DNA of 7,167 nucleotides, from assembly GCA_019454665.1 (NCBI GenBank), contig JACFNW010000107.1, positions 1 through 7,167 on the forward strand, read 5' to 3'. The position numbers and the translations under genes were made by a program. The stretch comes from Fimbriimonadaceae bacterium. GTDB lineage: Bacteria; Armatimonadota; Fimbriimonadia; Fimbriimonadales; Fimbriimonadaceae. This document shows, piece after piece, positions 1-5,329 of this stretch (position 1 is its first letter; every line of letters begins with the position of its first letter). Under the pieces are notes generated by a model. That model was given only the letters and a program-made list of their open reading frames with translations. It searched no databases and was not told the origin of the DNA.

Positions 1-282
1 CAGCATGACCAGGGCCATGGAAATGAGCAGGCGACCATGCGGTTCGAGCAGAGAATCCGCCATCAGCGCAACGAAGTAAGCCACCAAACAGCCCGCATTC
101 ATCCCGACGATACGACGCTCCAGTTTGTCGAGGAGATCGTCCGGAATGACGCATCCACGGCCAGAACCCCATGGGTAAAGCACCCAACCCTCGGCCGTGT
201 ACTTCCAATTGCCGCCCCAAAACGTCCCGGCTACTTCGCCAAGTAAGGGAGCGGATCGGTGTGGTGCCCCACCATCTTCCAT
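1..282 (-). CDS. Hypothetical membrane protein, partial (C-terminus beyond the left edge)
   Basis: This minus-strand frame stays open from an ATG at 282-280 to the window edge, giving 94 residues without a stop. The protein reads as real coding sequence. A soluble N-terminal part contains an aromatic stretch (WKYTAEGWVLYPWG, about residues 26-39) followed by a charged IPDDLLDKLERR segment (46-57). A hydrophobic helix follows (about 59-79), and a second one begins at about 85 and is cut off. The start is uncertain. The ATG at 282 lies inside the upstream NTF2-like gene (52-nt overlap) but has a GGAG 8 nt before it. The next in-frame candidate is a GTG at 183, which would lose the aromatic stretch. 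The overlap suggests co-transcription and coupling with the upstream gene. I do not recognise the family with certainty; small bacterial membrane proteins of unknown function have similar 'Y-P-W-G' N-termini. No function is proposed. Confidence 0.6.
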   Translation of the reverse strand, partial: MEDGGAPHRSAPLLGEVAGTFWGGNWKYTAEGWVLYPWGSGRGCVIPDDLLDKLERRIVGMNAGCLVAYFVALMADSLLEPHGRLLISMALVML

Positions 283-728
283 TGACCGTTCTCCAATCGG
301 TACATGCTCGTGGCGCGCAGCCGGAGCTTCTCGACCTTGCCGTCGGCGTTGGTGTTCTCGCCTTCCTCGTAGTTGGTGACCACGGCCACGTCGCGTCCCG
401 CGACGATGCGCACGTTCGTGGGGGTCACCTTGCCGCCGAGTTTGAGCGCCGCCTGCCCCCGCCAATCCTCGCGGACGGCCGCCCAGCCTTGCTGGTAGCC
501 CCCGGTCGGGCCCATGTAGGTCACGTCGTCCCGATGCGACCATACGGCCTCCATCGGGGCCAGCTCGCCCTTGAACATCGCGTTCAAGGCGCTGTAGAAC
601 CGGTCGCTCGCCGCGCGCACGGCCGCGCTGGTGTCCTGGTTGGCTTGGGCGTCGCTGGTCATGGACGAGAAGCCTACCGCAAGGAGAGAGCCAAGGGCCG
701 CAAGGCCGAAGAGAACGCGTTTGGTCAT
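231..728 (-). CDS. Exported NTF2-like (SnoaL/DUF4440-type) protein
   Basis: A 165-residue protein. The N-terminus is a classic signal peptide: MTKR, then a hydrophobic core (about 5-20), then an AQA cleavage site at residues 27-29. The mature part (about 35-160) has the NTF2-like cone-fold pattern: an N-terminal helix (AVRAASDRFYSALNAM), a 'VWSHRDDVTYMGPTGG' stretch (62-77) where these proteins place the first strand and pocket, a GW..V..DW segment (81-89), and C-terminal strands ending in LENGQWKMVGHH (145-156). SnoaL/DUF4440 proteins act as small-molecule enzymes, binding proteins or domain partners, so the fold does not fix a reaction. Export points to the periplasm or outside. The start at 728 is well supported by AGGAG 7 nt upstream and a TATAAT box upstream of that, so the gene probably has its own promoter although it lies 37 bp after the aldo/keto reductase gene. 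Family call is good; function is unknown. Confidence 0.87.
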   Translation of the reverse strand: MTKRVLFGLAALGSLLAVGFSSMTSDAQANQDTSAAVRAASDRFYSALNAMFKGELAPMEAVWSHRDDVTYMGPTGGYQQGWAAVREDWRGQAALKLGGKVTPTNVRIVAGRDVAVVTNYEEGENTNADGKVEKLRLRATSMYRLENGQWKMVGHHTDPLPYLAK

Positions 729-735
729 GGGTGAA

Positions 736-740
736 CTCCT
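736..740 (-). promoter_or_regulatory. Strong Shine-Dalgarno site of the NTF2-like gene
   Basis: On the minus strand AGGAG occurs 7 nt before the ATG at 728, the standard spacing. It is the best ribosome site in the window; most other genes here have weak or no such site. It fixes the start that carries the signal peptide. Confidence 0.8.
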
Positions 741-751
741 GTGTTCATCCC

Positions 752-757
752 ATTATA
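752..757 (-). promoter_or_regulatory. Sigma-70-type -10 box (TATAAT) for the NTF2-like gene
   Basis: The minus strand reads TATAAT, a perfect consensus -10 hexamer, in the 37-bp gap between the aldo/keto reductase stop and the NTF2-like start. Transcription would begin near 745, giving a leader of about 17 nt containing the AGGAG site. I see no convincing -35 hexamer at 15-19 bp spacing; the sequence there is GC-rich (CGGCCG). The box is probably real because AT-rich hexamers are rare in this GC-rich window, but activity is inferred. Confidence 0.6.
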
Positions 758-765
758 GGACCACC

Positions 766-1770
766 TCAGACGTTCGGCCGACTGTTTGGACCGAAGTTGG
801 CGTTGTAGTAGTTCGCGATATGGCTTCCCGGCGGCACGATCTCGTCAATCTTGGCCAGAAGCGGGGCGTCCAAACGCACCTGGCAGGCTGCTGCGCTCTC
901 CTGGAGTTGAGCTGCGCTGCGCGCCCCAATGATCGGCGACGTGACCCCCGGCTGCGAAGCCACCCAAGCAAGGCTCATCGTGGCCAGGCTCATCCCCGCC
1001 TCGTCGGCGACGCTTCGTAGACGCGCCACGGTCTCGGCGGTCTGCTCGTTTACGCGGTTCATCGGGTCCGATTTGGCGTAGCGACCTTCCGCGGGCTTGC
1101 CATCGAGGTATTTGCCCGAGAGTTGCCCGCCGGCCAGCGGCGACCACGGGATGATGCCGTAGTCGTAGGTCCGGCAGAAGGGAAGCAGTTCTCGCTCGAT
1201 TCGGCGATCCAGCAGGTTGTACGGGGGCTGCTCGCACACGAACCCGCTCGCGCCAAGCGCCTTGGCCACATAGTGCGCCTCGCACACCTGCCAAGCCGCG
1301 AACGTGGAGCAGCCGAGATACCGCACCTTGCCGCTCCGGACCAAGTCCTCCAAAGCGCGCAGGGTCTCGTCAATGGGCACGGCAGGCTGTGGGCGGTGGA
1401 TCTGGTACAGATCAATCCAATCGGTCCCCAAACGCCGCAACGAGGCGTCGCACGCCTCGATGACGTGGCGGCGCGTATTGCCCCAGGCGTTGGGGTCGCT
1501 GTCGTCCATCTTGCCGTGGCACTTGGTGGCGATGACCAAGCGATCGCGGCGACCTTTCATGAGCCTGCCCAGAATCTCCTCAGAGACGCCCCGGGCGTAG
1601 ACGTCGGCGGTGTCGAAGAAGTTGATGCCGAGGTCGAGAGCGGCGTCGAACACTTCGCGCGCCTTGTCCTCGCTGGAACCCCAGTCGTCGGGCTCCCACC
1701 CAAACGTCATCGTGCCCAAACAAGCGACCGAGACCTGCATGCCGGTGCGGCCCAGCGAACGGTATTCCAT
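766..1770 (-). CDS. Aldo/keto reductase
   Basis: A 334-residue NAD(P)H-dependent oxidoreductase of the aldo/keto reductase superfamily, cytoplasmic, expected to reduce carbonyls (or oxidise alcohols) on a TIM barrel. The N-terminus MEYRSLGRTG is typical. The catalytic tetrad is complete: D53 and Y58 in FFDTADVY, K83 in IATKCHG, and H125 in YQIHRP. The nucleotide-binding end is also present: IIPWSPLAGG (206-215) and SPIIGARSAAQLQE (278-291). Length and order match the YghZ/Tas-like and 'L-glyceraldehyde 3-phosphate reductase-like' branch, but the substrate cannot be read from sequence. The gene follows the PIG-L gene by 70 bp on the same strand. Its ATG is preceded by a weak GGAAG only 2 nt away, lying in the arm of a small hairpin. 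A divergent role in detoxification or sugar metabolism is equally possible. Confidence 0.95.
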   Translation of the reverse strand: MEYRSLGRTGMQVSVACLGTMTFGWEPDDWGSSEDKAREVFDAALDLGINFFDTADVYARGVSEEILGRLMKGRRDRLVIATKCHGKMDDSDPNAWGNTRRHVIEACDASLRRLGTDWIDLYQIHRPQPAVPIDETLRALEDLVRSGKVRYLGCSTFAAWQVCEAHYVAKALGASGFVCEQPPYNLLDRRIERELLPFCRTYDYGIIPWSPLAGGQLSGKYLDGKPAEGRYAKSDPMNRVNEQTAETVARLRSVADEAGMSLATMSLAWVASQPGVTSPIIGARSAAQLQESAAACQVRLDAPLLAKIDEIVPPGSHIANYYNANFGPNSRPNV

Positions 1771-1772
1771 CG

Positions 1773-1791
1773 CTTCCGGGTTTACCCGAAG
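1773..1791 (-). promoter_or_regulatory. Small hairpin directly before the aldo/keto reductase start
   Basis: In the minus-strand transcript CUUCGGG pairs with CCCGGAAG across a UAAA loop, giving seven base pairs with one bulged G. The 3' arm contains the only Shine-Dalgarno-like GGAAG of the gene and ends 2 nt before its ATG, so folding would hide the ribosome site. There is no U-run, so it does not look like an intrinsic terminator for the upstream gene. The pairing is seen; a regulatory role is inferred and weak. The rest of the 70-bp gap (1792-1840) shows nothing else I can support. Confidence 0.35.
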
Positions 1792-1840
1792 GCAGCGGTG
1801 CGCTCGGGACTCGGACCCGCGACAGACCCCTGACCCAACG

Positions 1841-2545
1841 TCAGCCGGGCATCAGGCTCTGCAATCGTTTCCGTCGCGATTCGGGCGGGACGGCGAACGT
1901 CTCGGCCAGACCCCAGCCTGCCTCGCAACCCCGGGTACGCGCCAACGCCTTGTAGTAGTCGAGGTAAGGGAACGTCGCGACTTCGCCTCGGAACAGGGCA
2001 TAGCAGCGCATCGCCCGTTCCCAGGCCTCGATGTCCTCGGGCAGCACTTCGACGTACACTTCGGGCTGAAACTCCCGCAGGTCTTCCCAGTTCTCTCCGT
2101 AGTAGATCGGGCCGACCCAGTGGTGGGGCAGGGGACGTTGGAAGGCCGGCAAACCCGCATAGAACCGGGCGTCGGGCAGGTTCTCGTGCGTCGCGGTGTG
2201 GTCCTTGTGCATGCTGCCTCGCCAGTGCGTGATGATCAACCGAGGCTTGGCCTCGCGGATCACGTCGGCGATCCCCCATTTCACATCGTCGGAGACGGGC
2301 AGTTCGCCATCGCGGAAGTCCAGCGCCCACATCTTCGCGCCCAGCACGTCCGCGCACGCTGCCGCTTCCACGCGTTTCTGGGCCGCGTAGGCTTCGGGCG
2401 TCAGCGTCTTGTGGCCCTTCTCGCCGGGCGTCAGGTGCAACATCCCGATGCGGCAACCTTGGCGAGCGTGGGCGGCGAGCGTCATGCCCCAAGCGACTTC
2501 GTCGCCCATGTGGGCGCCGATGGCGAGAATGTCCACTTCGTTCAT
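1841..2545 (-). CDS. PIG-L (LmbE-like) family deacetylase with a variant active-site motif
   Basis: A 234-residue protein of the zinc-dependent PIG-L/LmbE family (MshB, BshB, GlcNAc-PI deacetylase), which removes N-acetyl groups from amino sugars or sugar conjugates. Visible family features are the Rossmann-like start VDILAIGAH (4-12), a GEKGHKTLTPEAYAAQKRVEAA block (41-62, with GE and R-x-E), and H113-K-D-H116 with a further H120. In the usual HPDDE motif the first H and second D bind zinc and the first D is the general base. Here the motif is H12-M-G-D15-E16: the zinc ligands remain but the general-base position is Gly. The start at 2545 was chosen because its ATG overlaps the upstream GNAT stop as ATGA; the longer frame upstream is only the GNAT gene read in another frame. 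Expect translational coupling with the GNAT gene. No signal peptide, so cytoplasmic. Family call is firm; activity and substrate are open. Confidence 0.9.
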   Translation of the reverse strand: MNEVDILAIGAHMGDEVAWGMTLAAHARQGCRIGMLHLTPGEKGHKTLTPEAYAAQKRVEAAACADVLGAKMWALDFRDGELPVSDDVKWGIADVIREAKPRLIITHWRGSMHKDHTATHENLPDARFYAGLPAFQRPLPHHWVGPIYYGENWEDLREFQPEVYVEVLPEDIEAWERAMRCYALFRGEVATFPYLDYYKALARTRGCEAGWGLAETFAVPPESRRKRLQSLMPG

Positions 2546-3507
2546 AGCGTCTTCTTCAACAGGACGAACCGGCGAACGGTGCGGAACCCAGCGCCGTCGT
2601 AGAGCCGGTTGGCGGTCGCGTCGTCCGACCACAGAAACCACGCTGTGGCATGACCGGCGCTTCGCTGGGCGTGCAGCGTTTCCCACATCAGCACCTGTCC
2701 GATCTTGCGGCCCCGCTGTCCGGGGCAGACGCCGATCGGCCCGAACCGGGGGCCCTCGTAGTGCGAGAAGCCGAGCACCCGCCCATCATCGGCGGTGGCG
2801 ACGATCAGCCGAGATGGCGACGCCTCACCCGAGAGGATGGCGGACCCCGTCTCGCGCACGACGCGTACCCAATCGCCCTTGAACACCCTTTGGGCAAACT
2901 CGAGCGTCCGCAGGTAACACCCCGCACCCAGCGGCGCGAAGCCCACACCCTCGCTGGCTAGCCGTTGGCGTGCCTCCCGCACAAAACCGGGTTCCTCTGC
3001 ACGGCGGAGGTCTATCTCCATCGAGATCGGGCGGTAGACCTCCTGGTATCCCTCGGCGGTTAGGCATGCGACGCCATCGGCATGACGGGTGAGTTCCGGC
3101 CCGGGCCAAAGATAGGCGGGAGCGTAGGGAGAAACCCAGACCTCCTTGCGCCCCTGAGCCACGTGGAACGCCTCGGCGGCGCGTACCAACGCGCGACCGA
3201 CGCCCTCTCGCCGATGGGATGGGTGGACGGCCAAAAGCGTGAGATAGCCCCGGTGCGAGTCGTCCGGCGCGTTCTCCAAGGGCACGCGCCGACCCACGGC
3301 CAGAACGAAACCCACCGGCTCGTCCCCGAGCCAAGCGACCAGCGCACCCTCCAAGTCGAGGTTGGGATCGGAGACCAACCGCCGAAACAGCCCGTCTCGG
3401 TCGAAAGGCGAGACATCCATCCAATCCGGCACGAGCCCAAGGACCCGCTCGAAGGTCGGCACGTCCGAGGCTCGGATCGAGACGTTCACAGGTCGAAGGT
3501 TCGCCAT
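2542..3507 (-). CDS. Tandem-GNAT N-acetyltransferase
   Basis: A 321-residue protein made of two GNAT domains. Domain 1 (about 8-165) carries the acetyl-CoA-binding motif A: LLAVHPSHRREGVGRALV (91-108), with an intact R99-x-x-G102-x-G104. Domain 2 (about 170-321) has IGVCPGQRGRKIGQVLMWE (258-276), where the R-x-x-G-x-G glycine is K268, then SDDATANRLYDGAGF (294-308), the common GNAT motif B ending in aGF. Such proteins transfer acetyl from acetyl-CoA to an amine in the cytoplasm. The double-domain architecture and length resemble mycothiol synthase (MshD) and other tandem GNATs, but the substrate cannot be assigned. The start at 3507 has AGGAAGG 10 nt upstream. The stop overlaps the PIG-L start by 4 bp, and mtnA diverges 20 bp away. 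The altered second motif suggests that domain 1 is the more likely catalytic half. Confidence 0.9.
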   Translation of the reverse strand: MANLRPVNVSIRASDVPTFERVLGLVPDWMDVSPFDRDGLFRRLVSDPNLDLEGALVAWLGDEPVGFVLAVGRRVPLENAPDDSHRGYLTLLAVHPSHRREGVGRALVRAAEAFHVAQGRKEVWVSPYAPAYLWPGPELTRHADGVACLTAEGYQEVYRPISMEIDLRRAEEPGFVREARQRLASEGVGFAPLGAGCYLRTLEFAQRVFKGDWVRVVRETGSAILSGEASPSRLIVATADDGRVLGFSHYEGPRFGPIGVCPGQRGRKIGQVLMWETLHAQRSAGHATAWFLWSDDATANRLYDGAGFRTVRRFVLLKKTL

Positions 3508-3527
3508 GCCTCGGGTACCTTCCTGCC
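3508..3527. promoter_or_regulatory. 20-bp divergent intergenic gap between the GNAT gene and mtnA
   Basis: The two start codons face away from each other with only 20 bp between them, too little for two ordinary promoters, so at least one must lie inside the opposite gene. On the minus strand the gap contains AGGAAGG (3524-3518), a plausible ribosome site for the GNAT gene. On the plus strand there is no Shine-Dalgarno sequence for mtnA. A TTCACA at 3485-3490 resembles a -35 for mtnA, but nothing at the right distance looks like a -10. Confidence 0.4.
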
Positions 3528-4499
3528 ATGCCTGTGCGACCGATGCGCTGGGATGGCGACGCGTTGCTTATGTTGGATCAGCGGCGGTTGCCGCGTCACG
3601 TCGAGTGGTTGCGCCTTGAGCGTTGGACCGAAGTGCGGGACGCGATTTCCGACATGGCCGTGCGCGGCGCACCCGCGATCGGCATCGCGGCGGCCTACGG
3701 CATGGCCCTGGCCGCCCGCCAAGGCGCAGGCGAGCGGGACGAAGCGGATCGAGGTCTGCGCCACTCGCGCCCGACTGCCGTGAACCTGTTCTGGGCGTTG
3801 GACCGGATGCAGCGCGTCGAACCGTGGACGTTCGAGCGCGCCCTTGAAGAAGCGCAGACCATCGAAGAAGAAGACCGAGCCATGAACTACGCCATCGGGC
3901 GGCACGGGGCCGAGCTGGTTCCGCCCGGCGCGGGCATCCTCACCATCTGCAACACGGGTGGGCTCGCGACCTCCGAACACGGGACGGCGCTCGGGATCAT
4001 CCGCACGGCTTACGCACGCGACCCCTCGATCCGGGTGTATTCCTGCGAGACGCGGCCCCGGCTTCAGGGCCTGCGGCTCACGGCTTGGGAACTAATGCAG
4101 GACGGCATCCCGTTCCACTCGATCCCCGATGGCAGCGCGGCCACCCTGATGCGGGAAGGAAAGGTGCAGTTCGTGGTGGCCGGAGCGGACCGCATCGCGG
4201 CCAACGGCGACACGGCCAACAAAATCGGCACGTACAGCCTGGCAGTGCTGGCCCACGCCCACGGCATTCCGTTCGTCGTCGCCGCTCCCTCGTCCACCAT
4301 GGACGGGAGCTTGCCGAACGGCGACGGCATTCCCATCGAGCATCGAAGCGGCACGGAGATCACCGAGATCGAAGGGGTGCCGATCGCGCCGGAAGGCTGC
4401 CCCACGTGGAATCCGGCCTTCGACGTGACTCCTGGCGAGCTGATCGCGGCCATCGTCACCGAATCCGGCGTCCATCGTCCTCCCTTTGCCTTGGGCTGA
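3528..4499 (+). CDS. mtnA: S-methyl-5-thioribose-1-phosphate isomerase (MtnA)
   Basis: A 323-residue protein that matches MtnA from end to end. MtnA converts methylthioribose-1-phosphate to methylthioribulose-1-phosphate in the cytoplasmic methionine salvage pathway, recycling methylthioadenosine. Signature stretches are RWDGDALLMLDQRRLP (7-22), VRGAPAIGIAAAYGMAL (45-61), TICNTGGLAT (139-148) with the catalytic cysteine C141, ETRPRLQGLRLTAWEL (174-189), and VAGADRIAANGDTANKIGTY (217-236) with the catalytic D221. The C-terminal part carries IPIEHRSGTE (268-277) and CPTWNPAFDVTPGELI (291-306). Length is slightly short but normal for the family. The related eIF2B-alpha/beta/delta-like and ribose-1,5-bisphosphate isomerase proteins lack this full set of motifs. 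The ATG at 3528 gives the typical N-terminus although no ribosome site precedes it. No other methionine-salvage gene is in the window. The tRNA downstream appears to have its own -10. Confidence 0.96.
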   Translation: MPVRPMRWDGDALLMLDQRRLPRHVEWLRLERWTEVRDAISDMAVRGAPAIGIAAAYGMALAARQGAGERDEADRGLRHSRPTAVNLFWALDRMQRVEPWTFERALEEAQTIEEEDRAMNYAIGRHGAELVPPGAGILTICNTGGLATSEHGTALGIIRTAYARDPSIRVYSCETRPRLQGLRLTAWELMQDGIPFHSIPDGSAATLMREGKVQFVVAGADRIAANGDTANKIGTYSLAVLAHAHGIPFVVAAPSSTMDGSLPNGDGIPIEHRSGTEITEIEGVPIAPEGCPTWNPAFDVTPGELIAAIVTESGVHRPPFALG

Positions 4500-4526
4500 C
4501 GGCCAGGCCGCTAACGCTCCCTGGGA

Positions 4527-4532
4527 TATACT
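4527..4532 (+). promoter_or_regulatory. -10 box (TATACT) for tRNA-Ala
   Basis: TATACT, five of six consensus bases, stands 14 nt before the first tRNA base, so transcription would begin about 7 nt before the mature end. This is a usual arrangement for a tRNA gene. No good -35 is seen at 16-18 bp (CAGGCC there). The box is flanked by a direct repeat of CTGGGA at 4521-4526 and 4533-4538. Confidence 0.55.
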
Positions 4533-4546
4533 CTGGGAGGCCCGGT

Positions 4547-4622
4547 GGGGGCTTAGCTCAGTTGGGAGAGCACCTGCTTTGCAAGCAGGGGGTCACGGGT
4601 TCGAGTCCCGTAGCCTCCACCA
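4547..4622 (+). tRNA. tRNA-Ala (anticodon UGC) with encoded CCA
   Basis: A complete cloverleaf can be folded by hand. The acceptor stem GGGGGCT (4547-4553) pairs with AGCCTCC (4612-4618) and includes the G3:U70 wobble that marks alanine tRNAs. The D arm is GCTC/GAGC (4556-4559, 4568-4571). The anticodon stem is CCTGC/GCAGG around the loop TTTGCAA, with TGC at 4580-4582. The variable loop is 5 nt. The T stem ACGGG/CCCGT surrounds TTCGAGT (4600-4606). The discriminator is A4619, and CCA follows at 4620-4622 in the DNA. The tRNA lies between mtnA and a 121-residue protein gene, with a TATACT box upstream. There is no intron, and no repeat of its 3' end elsewhere in the window, so nothing marks an integrated element here. 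Confidence 0.98.
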
Positions 4623-4636
4623 GCCACCGATTCAAG

Positions 4637-5002
4637 ATGTGGCTCTTCACCAAACACGGCTTCTTCAGCGCGGTTTGCGCGTGGCAAGGCGACGGCACCA
4701 CCCATCAGCCCATGGATCCCGACCGAGTCGTGGTCCGGGCGCGGGTCCAGTCCCACCTCGAGGCCCTCAAGCGCCGCTTCCCGGAGCAACTCGGCGCGTG
4801 CGACATCCTCTCGTCTCCCAATCGAGACTATCCCTACCGAATCGTCGTCGCCAAGCCGGAATGGACGAGCGTGCTGGCCGGACTGGCAGAGGAGTTGGAC
4901 TACGACAACTTCAAGGGCGAAGTCCGCAGGCTCGAGGGCAGCACCCCGTATGAGAGGGCCCTGCACAAGGTGTGGGGCGTCATGAACAAACTGCCGCGCT
5001 GA
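4637..5002 (+). CDS. Conserved-looking hypothetical protein, 121 residues
   Basis: A small soluble protein that begins MWLFTKHGFFSAV (1-13). It continues with a helical VVVRARVQSHLEALKRRFPE (31-50), then SSPNRDYPYRIVVAK (59-73), a W-containing helix (76-88), LDYDNFKGEV (88-97) and a C-terminal ERALHKVWGVMNK helix. The pattern resembles short uncharacterised bacterial proteins with an 'MW.FT..GFFS' start, a 'DYPYR' core and a 'YDNFK' motif. I recall such proteins but cannot name a function or domain number. No cysteine cluster, signal peptide or membrane helix is present. The ATG is only 14 nt after the tRNA CCA and has no Shine-Dalgarno sequence, so the mRNA probably starts inside the tRNA transcript or is released by tRNA 3' processing. 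The frame is open upstream through the tRNA, but that stretch is not protein-like. Its stop is 3 bp from the converging gene's stop. Confidence 0.85.
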   Translation: MWLFTKHGFFSAVCAWQGDGTTHQPMDPDRVVVRARVQSHLEALKRRFPEQLGACDILSSPNRDYPYRIVVAKPEWTSVLAGLAEELDYDNFKGEVRRLEGSTPYERALHKVWGVMNKLPR

Positions 5003-5005
5003 GAC

Positions 5006-5329
5006 CTATCGTCCGCAGTTGGGGCAGCAAGGAAGCTTCGACGAATACAACTCCAGGCAGTTTGGACACAGGATGCCTTCGGCATCGTCAGGCGCGACCA
5101 GGTCCATCGCCTCGAACTCTTTCTGCTGGTGCACCTCGCGAAGGGCCTCCAAGCTGTACGGGTCGGAGTGGCGCTTCACCCATTGCGGGACGGCCCGACC
5201 GAGCAACACCATCCCGTACAGCAGCACCAGGCTGAAGATCGCGGGGGCCAGCGAAAGGTCGAACGCCCGCCCGATCAGCACCCCCAGAAGCCCGAGGGCC
5301 AAGGCTGCCATGAACTTGCGGGCGAGCAT
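5006..5329 (-). CDS. Small two-helix membrane protein with C-terminal zinc ribbon
   Basis: A 107-residue protein. Two hydrophobic helices (about 6-20 and 28-47) suggest a membrane hairpin with the remainder in the cytoplasm. A charged linker follows (RHSDPYSLEALREVHQQKEFEAMDL, about 53-77), and the protein ends in a zinc-ribbon-like knuckle pair, C88-P-N-C91 and C102-P-N-C105 (C101 adjacent), close to the C-terminus. The function is unknown; zinc ribbons on short membrane proteins often mediate binding or structure. The start at 5329 is 8 bp after the stop of the propeller/DUF1080 gene and is preceded by GAAGGAC with the purines almost touching the ATG; M7 at 5311 is an alternative without a ribosome site. 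The two genes are therefore probably co-transcribed. A much longer open frame extends upstream on the same frame, but that part is the neighbour read out of frame. Confidence 0.83.
   Translation of the reverse strand: MLARKFMAALALGLLGVLIGRAFDLSLAPAIFSLVLLYGMVLLGRAVPQWVKRHSDPYSLEALREVHQQKEFEAMDLVAPDDAEGILCPNCLELYSSKLPCCPNCGR

Noticed and set aside
37..246. Plus-strand 69-codon frame at the left edge
   Set aside because: No ribosome site or family pattern. The opposite strand has a more convincing membrane-protein reading over the same stretch.
171..734. Plus-strand frame of 187 codons over the NTF2-like gene
   Set aside because: The minus strand carries a signal peptide, a fold pattern, a strong ribosome site and a -10 box. 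The plus translation is His/Arg/Ala-rich shadow.
1800..1830. T-arm-like sequence on the minus strand (CGGG TCCGAGT CCCG), suggesting a tRNA remnant
   Set aside because: The stem is only four pairs, the loop is TCC rather than TTC, and no D arm, anticodon arm or acceptor partner can be found upstream within the PIG-L end. Probably chance in a GC-rich gap.
1123..2602. Two long plus-strand frames (1123-1833 and 1610-2602) over the aldo/keto reductase and PIG-L genes
   Set aside because: They are antisense to genes with intact catalytic motifs and show no recognisable domain or ribosome site.
4547..4622. tRNA-Ala as an integration site for a mobile element
   Set aside because: No integrase gene and no second copy of the tRNA 3' end is visible in the window, and the flanking genes look like ordinary chromosome.
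4085..4636. Upstream extension of the 121-residue protein through mtnA and the tRNA
   Set aside because: The frame is open, but its translation is mtnA out of frame and then tRNA sequence. The protein-like region starts at 4637.
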